From assembly GCA_028274825.1 (NCBI GenBank), contig JAQCMZ010000368.1, positions 1-11,220 of the forward strand: a DNA stretch of 11,220 nt, given 5' to 3'. This DNA is from Haloferacaceae archaeon. GTDB lineage: Archaea > Halobacteriota > Halobacteria > Halobacteriales > Haloferacaceae. Below, piece after piece: positions 7,145-11,220 of this stretch; the stretch's first letter is position 1, and every line of letters begins with the position of its first letter. The notes beneath the pieces are model-generated. The model made no database searches. It saw only the letters and a list, made by a program, of their open reading frames with translations, and was not told the origin of the DNA. Both the position numbers and the translations under genes were made by a program.

Positions 7145-7900
7145 TTACTCGAACCACTCCGTCACGAGATCGTCGTAAGTCCCGTCGTCTTTGACCTCGG
7201 CGAGTGCGCCGTTGAGATCCCCGAGACGGTCGTCGTCAGGACGGACTCCCATGCCGAACTCCTCGCCGGTCTCGATGATGAACGCCACCGCGACCGCGCG
7301 ATCGCTGGAGAAGGTCGTCGCCACCGGCTGGTCGATAATCACTGCGTCGACGTTGCCGTTCTCCAGATCCTGCACGGCAAGTGTGTAGTTGTCGTACCGT
7401 CGGAGAGCATCTCCGGCGATTGTTCCGTCCGCGACGAGTGTCTCAGCCTCTCCCTCTCCGGTCGTTCCTGCCTGTGCGCCGACGCGAGCGTCCCCAAGAT
7501 CATCGACTGATCCAGGCTGGAAATCACTGTCTTCCTGAACAAGCACCGACTGATTGGACTCCCAGTATGGGTCACTGAAGTCGATCGATTCCTGACGGCT
7601 CTCGTTGATTGTCATCCCTGCCGCGACCAGGTCGATATCGCCGTCCAGAAGTGAGGGAATCAGCGACTCGAAGCTGATATCCGACCACTCACCCAGTTCG
7701 TAGCCGGCACGAGTGACCACCTCTTCTGCGAGGGTGATATCGAATCCGACGAGTTCGCCGTCTTCTGTGAACTCGAAGGGTGGGAATCCGGCACTTGTCC
7801 CCGGGACGATTACTTGGGTGTCTTCCCCGCCAGAACAGCCAGCGAGGGCCGTCGTTGCCCCCGCTACACCGACGGTCTTGAGATACGCGCGCCGATCCAT
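7145..7900 (-). CDS. Polar amino acid ABC transporter substrate-binding lipoprotein (Tat-exported)
   Basis: This family-3 extracellular solute-binding protein captures an amino acid or similar polar compound and delivers it to the permeases. From the ATG at 7900 it has 251 residues. A twin-arginine signal (MDRRAYLKTVG) leads to the lipobox LAGC with Cys22, predicting export by Tat and lipid anchoring outside the membrane, usual for haloarchaea. Ligand-binding features are GFPPFEF at 39-44, Arg102 in NESRQES (binds the alpha-carboxylate in relatives), the GTTGEGE loop at about 145-151, and Asp190 in VIIDQP. An ATG at 7918 is an alternative start adding six residues. A TTG at 8011 would add 37 residues of unlikely composition and is rejected. 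First gene of the four-gene importer operon. The only promoter candidates upstream are weak: GTTATC near 8045, and CGAAAGTTT near 7943-7951. Confidence 0.92.
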   Translation of the reverse strand: MDRRAYLKTVGVAGATTALAGCSGGEDTQVIVPGTSAGFPPFEFTEDGELVGFDITLAEEVVTRAGYELGEWSDISFESLIPSLLDGDIDLVAAGMTINESRQESIDFSDPYWESNQSVLVQEDSDFQPGSVDDLGDARVGAQAGTTGEGEAETLVADGTIAGDALRRYDNYTLAVQDLENGNVDAVIIDQPVATTFSSDRAVAVAFIIETGEEFGMGVRPDDDRLGDLNGALAEVKDDGTYDDLVTEWFE

Positions 7901-8064
7901 ATCGAATTCTCGGGCCATACCAGACGGTCGAACATCATGATGGTGAAACTTTCGACACTGAGACGCACTAACAGTCTCTCGATTGTGGTGTGAGACTCTG
8001 TCTGTGGGCAATCGAGTTACGAGCCCACCGGTTCAGTCCGGATGATAACCCAGTCTGCTCGCAG

Positions 8065-8976
8065 TCACGCTGAATCGACGTAGTCGAGATACGCGAGCAC
8101 CCCTCTGGTGTTCAACCGCGCATCTGCTGCTCGCCGCTCGGCGTTCCAGATACGATCCAGATCGGACGTATTGACAAAGTGATCGATAACCGCTTCATCG
8201 TCGGCGAGTTCGTCTCGTCTCTGTCGGACCGCTTCGACCCACTCGACGAGGGTCCGGGAGTATCCCTCGAGCAGACCTGACTCGAAGGATCGCGGCCCAA
8301 AGTGACCGAAACACAGCGTTTCTGGCTCGAGATCGGCGATCTGTCGAACGTCTGCTCGTGCCTTCTCGAGATCGAACTGCGGTGGTGGTGTCGTCTGCCG
8401 AACGGAATCGACTGTCGGCACGTAGATACCCGCAGCATCGGCAGTAAAGACGGTATCATCGCCGTGGTCGTGGAAAAACGCTTGATGAGGTGTGTGCCCC
8501 GGAGCCCGGTATACGGTGAGTTCTCGGTCACCCAGATCGATCGTCTCGCCGTCAGAGAGCCCACGAATGCGATCACCAGGAACCGGACGCGGGTCCGCGT
8601 AGTAGCACCACTGGTCACCGACGGCCTGTTTGGTTCCCTCGATCAGTCGCTCTGGGTCGGTCAAGTGTGGGACAGCCGGCTCTGGCGTCAGCACCTCCGC
8701 AGAAGGATACTGCTCGGCCAGGTACCCTGCCCCACCTGCATGATCAAGATGTGCGTGTGTGGCGATGATATAGCCGAGTCTATCTGACTCGATCCCGAGC
8801 TGAGACAGTGTCTTGACCAGCGACTCCCGATTGGCTCCCGTTCCGGTGTCGATCACAGCCGGTCGTTCAGCATCGATAATATACACGGCAGTGTACCCCT
8901 CAGTATCGAACATCTCAGTGTCGTGAACATAGAGATCCTCAGCCCCGCTCACCGGTGTATAATTTCCGACTGGCAT
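8065..8976 (-). CDS. Metallo-beta-lactamase-fold hydrolase (glyoxalase II-like)
   Basis: This 303-residue cytoplasmic two-metal hydrolase has all metal-binding elements of the metallo-beta-lactamase fold: THAHLDHAGG with His74, His76, Asp78 and His79, then His161 (APGHTPH), Asp180 (FTADAAG) and His225 (FGHFGP). The layout, with a C-terminal helical region of about 75 residues, resembles glyoxalase II and related thioester or ester hydrolases. The substrate is unknown. The ATG at 8976 is preferred over an in-frame TTG at 8982 because a strong TATA/BRE-like element lies exactly 27 nt upstream of it. About 165 nt separate its stop from the binding-protein start, so it may be transcribed apart from the importer or run into it. 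It is divergent from the PhnP-like gene. Confidence 0.9.
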   Translation of the reverse strand: MPVGNYTPVSGAEDLYVHDTEMFDTEGYTAVYIIDAERPAVIDTGTGANRESLVKTLSQLGIESDRLGYIIATHAHLDHAGGAGYLAEQYPSAEVLTPEPAVPHLTDPERLIEGTKQAVGDQWCYYADPRPVPGDRIRGLSDGETIDLGDRELTVYRAPGHTPHQAFFHDHGDDTVFTADAAGIYVPTVDSVRQTTPPPQFDLEKARADVRQIADLEPETLCFGHFGPRSFESGLLEGYSRTLVEWVEAVRQRRDELADDEAVIDHFVNTSDLDRIWNAERRAADARLNTRGVLAYLDYVDSA

Positions 8977-9000
8977 GGCCAAATCACCATTCGGCCAGGA

Positions 9001-9012
9001 TAATAAGTTTCG
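9001..9012 (-). promoter_or_regulatory. BRE/TATA promoter of the glyoxalase II-like gene
   Basis: The minus strand reads CGAAACTTATTA: a purine-rich BRE-like element followed by a TATA-like core centred 27 nt before the ATG at 8976. Position and composition fit a haloarchaeal leaderless promoter closely, and it is the reason for choosing the ATG over the upstream TTG. Confidence 0.65.
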
Positions 9013-9171
9013 GATATACCGTTTGGCCTCTCCTCATAGGCGGTCGGATACCGTGAGCCGTCTCCCTGTTTCTCGTCAGCTGGAGCGTCGATATCGAGAC
9101 CTCTGAGAGTACAGCCGCTAGATCTGACCGGCAACTGAACTGCAGGGATTCTTTCGTCGGTCCTGGTGACT

Positions 9172-9187
9172 GATCACGGCTGTGATC
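9172..9187. repeat. Inverted repeat between divergent promoters
   Basis: GATCAC, a 4-base spacer GGCT, then GTGATC. It sits between the two divergent promoters, about 160 bases from each. That position would suit a regulator site, but six-base arms can arise by chance. Confidence 0.3.
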
Positions 9188-9347
9188 GGCGAGGGTGCTG
9201 ACGCACTCTCGGCACTCATTGCGTGGAGGCGGGGTGTTCGCGCCCTCGCTCACACCTGCCCGCCCCCGACGGCGGTGTCTCACTGTCGTGCACGAACCCA
9301 ACTTGTGAGAGTCGACAGCAATCAGTCAGATTCACCGAATCGGGTCC

Positions 9348-9359
9348 AATATATGTAAT
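9348..9359 (+). promoter_or_regulatory. TATA promoter of the PhnP-like gene
   Basis: AATATATGTAAT stands out in GC-rich sequence and is centred about 26 nt before the ATG at 9379. No Shine-Dalgarno motif lies between them, so the transcript is probably leaderless. This supports ATG 9379 over the TTG three bases earlier. Confidence 0.65.
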
Positions 9360-9378
9360 GCGATCATAGGTTTCTTTG

Positions 9379-10209
9379 ATGCGGGTTACGCTGCTTGGGA
9401 CTGGCGACACCACGGGGACACCGACCGTCGGCTGTAGCTGTGACACCTGCGAGGCGGCTCGCCAGCGGGATCTCTCGCGAACCCGGTTTGCAGTACACGT
9501 GGAAAACGAGCGGATAGGAGAGAGCCTACTCGTTGATTTTAGCCCAGACTTTCGCCAACAGTTTCTCAGGACCGATGTTGGACTCCCCGATGAAGCGATA
9601 GTCACGCACATCCACTTCGATCATCTTGATGGACTGGGCAACAGTTATCGGCTGTTTGACCAGCTCCCGGTTCACGCGGCAAATGAGGTTGACCCGGAGA
9701 CGGACGAGAGTGTCGCCGAGACCGTTCGGCGGAAGTACTCGCATCTGGCCGACCGGGTGACTGTCGCCGGTCACACTCCCTTAGAGCCGTTCACGGCTTG
9801 CGGCTTGGAGGTGACGCTTGTCCCTGTCGAGCATCCGCCGTTGGTGAGCTATGGGGTGGCGATAGAAGACCCTGAAACCGGCGCGAAACTCTCGATATCG
9901 GGGGATACGAATTACGATATCCCACCACGGTCACGAGAAACCCTTCAGGACCCAGACCTACTGCTCGCTGATGGGATCGTGCCGGCGAGATTCTGTCGGA
10001 AACACCCGACCGGTGGCCGTCACTACGATGATACAGGGACAGCCATGACATTCGCGGGCAAACACATGACTCGCGAGGGAGCACTCTCGCTCGGAGCAGA
10101 ACTCGACGCGGGCCAGACGCGTATCGTCCACGTCGCGCACTACTACCCTGCTGATGAGGCGTTTGCAGAGCCGCTGGCCGTCGACGGTGAACAGTATCTG
10201 TTAGAGTGA
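9379..10209 (+). CDS. PhnP-like metallo-beta-lactamase-fold phosphodiesterase
   Basis: This 276-residue protein resembles PhnP, the bacterial phosphoribosyl cyclic phosphodiesterase, and related archaeal hydrolases. Diagnostic are the start MRVTLLGTGDTTGTP and the cysteine cluster GCSCDTC (Cys19, Cys21, Cys24), which in PhnP holds a structural zinc. The metal-site elements are THIHFDHLDG (His77, His79, Asp81, His82), His152 (VEHPP), Asp176 (SGDTNYD), and the C-terminal HVAHYYP (His251/His254). An additional HYDD near 215-218 matches the position of PhnP's NHCD. No other phosphonate (phn) genes lie in the window, so a role in phosphonate breakdown is not supported by context. Cleavage of a cyclic phosphate or nucleotide diester is the safer prediction. 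It converges on the DUF5787 gene with 36 nt between stops. Confidence 0.85.
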   Translation: MRVTLLGTGDTTGTPTVGCSCDTCEAARQRDLSRTRFAVHVENERIGESLLVDFSPDFRQQFLRTDVGLPDEAIVTHIHFDHLDGLGNSYRLFDQLPVHAANEVDPETDESVAETVRRKYSHLADRVTVAGHTPLEPFTACGLEVTLVPVEHPPLVSYGVAIEDPETGAKLSISGDTNYDIPPRSRETLQDPDLLLADGIVPARFCRKHPTGGRHYDDTGTAMTFAGKHMTREGALSLGAELDAGQTRIVHVAHYYPADEAFAEPLAVDGEQYLLE

Positions 10210-10251
10210 GTCGTCCTGGCGTCTGAACATAGAGCGTGAGAGGACTCACTC
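10204..10251. repeat. Inverted repeat spanning the two convergent stop codons
   Basis: GAGTGAGTC at 10204-10212 is exactly inverted as GACTCACTC at 10243-10251. Each arm contains the stop codon of one of the convergent genes, both of which end GAG TGA GTC. The pair could form a stem with a 30-base loop in either transcript. There is no T-rich tract, so a terminator role is only a possibility. Confidence 0.35.
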
Positions 10252-11205
10252 GTCTGTCGAGAACCGGGTGAGCCCAGACTGCTGGGTCGCTGTTCCGGCA
10301 GGATCAGGCTGCCAGGCAGTTCGGGTATCTCGGAGGGCCTCCCGGTCGAGATCAGGGGATTCGGCTGGGGTGTGTGCTCGGCAATCCGGGCAATCGTCTC
10401 CGGGATTTATTACTCGATCAAATGCCTCACAGAACGGTCGACCGTCTCTGGTAAGGCTCACGTGTGAGCAGTCTGGAGGCGTCGGTCGCCAGCCGTGACC
10501 GTAGACGCGTTCTGCGATACGCCGACGTCTTCGGTGTTTTGCTCTGGCACCCACGACCGCGATATCCGTTCGTAACGGCTTCTCGTCTCGGATCTCCACC
10601 CCTGGAGTTTCCAGATCTATTGTCGTCGCCTCACGAATCACTGTCCGATCGCCCGTGTCGGGGTCAAAGCGCCAAACACCGACTGTGTCTGGGAGTCGGT
10701 TGAGGTGAGCCCGAGTGACGTAAGATTCGGTCGCGAGGACGACCGCATCAAACAGGCCAAGCGCAGCATCAAACCGGAGCTGTGCCTCCAGATCGCCCGG
10801 GCGATCCAGATCGGGCTTGTTCTCGACTGCGACGAGACGGCCGAACCAGTCGTCGGGGTATCGTGTCGTCGCGCGCAGTAGTTGCGTCCCACCGCGGCGC
10901 TCGCGAGTGAGATATCCCACCTTGCAGGCTGTCTCGACAATCTGGGCGCGACGGTCAACCGTAGCATCGAGTGCTTCCTTCGCGGGAACAGCCTCGCCAG
11001 GACCGATCTCAGCCTCGATAACTGGTGCAGGTATGGTCTCTTTAGTGATTGCCGTCCGGTCGTCGAACTCTGGACCCGGTTCAACGATGCAGATGTCGAC
11101 GATACGACTCCCGGCGGCGACGACAGCCCCACCGTGTTGCCGGCCGACGACCCTGTCGGGCCGTTCAAGCGCTGCACACAGCGCCAGTTCGAAGGCAAAT
11201 TCCAC
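10246..11205 (-). CDS. DUF5787 family protein, probable PCNA-binding PD-(D/E)xK-type nuclease
   Basis: This 319-residue protein matches the haloarchaeal DUF5787 family as I recall it, including EFAFELALC at the start, VEPGPEFD and NKPDLDRPGDLEAQLR. No activity is established. Seen in order: an N-terminal helix; a strand with Asp37 (RIVDICIVEPG); a winged-helix-like insert at about 76-113 (QIVETACKVGYLTRERRGGT); then VAVENKPDL with Glu128-x-Lys130; a helix with Gln142; and the strand AVVLATES. The Asp...ExK...Gln order is that of PD-(D/E)xK nucleases. Cys246, Cys259, Cys272 and Cys275 could bind zinc. The C-terminus has QSGLTRF at 309-315, a PIP-box pattern. The start is GTG, supported by GAAGGAG 7-8 nt upstream. 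A TGA at 11208-11210 in another frame may end an upstream gene (last residues EGD) coupled to this one. Confidence 0.82.
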   Translation of the reverse strand: MEFAFELALCAALERPDRVVGRQHGGAVVAAGSRIVDICIVEPGPEFDDRTAITKETIPAPVIEAEIGPGEAVPAKEALDATVDRRAQIVETACKVGYLTRERRGGTQLLRATTRYPDDWFGRLVAVENKPDLDRPGDLEAQLRFDAALGLFDAVVLATESYVTRAHLNRLPDTVGVWRFDPDTGDRTVIREATTIDLETPGVEIRDEKPLRTDIAVVGARAKHRRRRRIAERVYGHGWRPTPPDCSHVSLTRDGRPFCEAFDRVINPGDDCPDCRAHTPAESPDLDREALRDTRTAWQPDPAGTATQQSGLTRFSTDE

Positions 11206-11212
11206 GGTCAGT

Positions 11213-11219
11213 CTCCTTC
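11213..11219 (-). promoter_or_regulatory. Shine-Dalgarno site deciding the DUF5787 GTG start
   Basis: The minus strand reads GAAGGAG, 7 nt before the GTG at 11205. This is the only gene in the window with a clear ribosome-binding site. It suggests translation from an internal position of a longer mRNA, unlike the leaderless neighbours, and so an upstream gene just outside the window. Confidence 0.55.
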
Positions 11220-11220
11220 G

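Larger units (their letters stand above)
8977..9378. other. Divergent intergenic region between the two hydrolase genes
   Basis: This 400-base stretch carries the promoters of both flanking genes at its two ends and an inverted repeat near the middle. Two very short minus-strand frames (one from ATG 9219 to TAG 9118, 33 codons, starting MSAESASAPSP) have some protein-like composition, but there is no ribosome-binding site and no recognised similarity, so I do not call them genes. The region is otherwise featureless to me. Confidence 0.5.

Noticed and set aside
7971..7999. Inverted repeat AGTCTC...GAGACT upstream of the binding-protein gene
   Set aside because: Six-base arms with a 13-base spacer are expected by chance at this scale and there is no firmly placed promoter to relate it to.
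7901..8011. Longer binding-protein start at TTG 8011
   Set aside because: The added residues are rich in His, Arg and Ser and would bury the twin-arginine signal 40 residues in; ATG 7900 or 7918 is far more likely.

Overview
The window looks like chromosomal or large-replicon DNA from a halophilic archaeon (class Halobacteria). It is GC-rich, its proteins are acidic, and the solute-binding protein has a twin-arginine signal followed by a lipobox. Several genes have an AT-rich TATA-like element about 24-28 nt before the start codon, the layout of leaderless haloarchaeal transcripts. One gene encodes a recognisable haloarchaeal family, DUF5787.

Left half (1-4680), all credible genes on the minus strand. 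It holds an iron-dependent alcohol dehydrogenase (645-1814) and an enolase-superfamily enzyme of the mandelate racemase type (2531-3673). Each has its own promoter. The space around them is filled by what I read as decayed genes on the same strand: 133-648, 1811-2278 and 3879-4668. These show long protein-like frames broken by stops and frame changes. The left edge may carry the start of another minus-strand gene.

Middle (4680-7900), minus strand: a complete polar-amino-acid-type ABC importer. The order of transcription is Tat/lipobox binding protein, permease, ATPase, then a second permease with an unusual N-terminal extension. Spacing is 4 nt between the first two genes, followed by two ATGA overlaps, so this is almost certainly one operon. 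Together with the racemase/dehydratase-like enzyme and the dehydrogenase it suggests uptake and oxidation of a small polar acid or amino acid derivative, but the substrate cannot be read from sequence.

Right half (8065-11205): a glyoxalase-II-like metallo-beta-lactamase-fold hydrolase (minus), a divergent PhnP-like metallo-beta-lactamase-fold phosphodiesterase (plus), and a convergent DUF5787 gene (minus). The two hydrolase genes have clear, separate leaderless promoters. The DUF5787 protein is the most interesting gene. It has features of a PD-(D/E)xK nuclease core interrupted by a winged-helix-like insert, a four-cysteine cluster, and a C-terminal QxxLxxF peptide that matches a PCNA-interacting (PIP) box. 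That suggests an undescribed PCNA-linked DNA-processing enzyme.

I saw no tRNA, rRNA, CRISPR array or intact insertion sequence.
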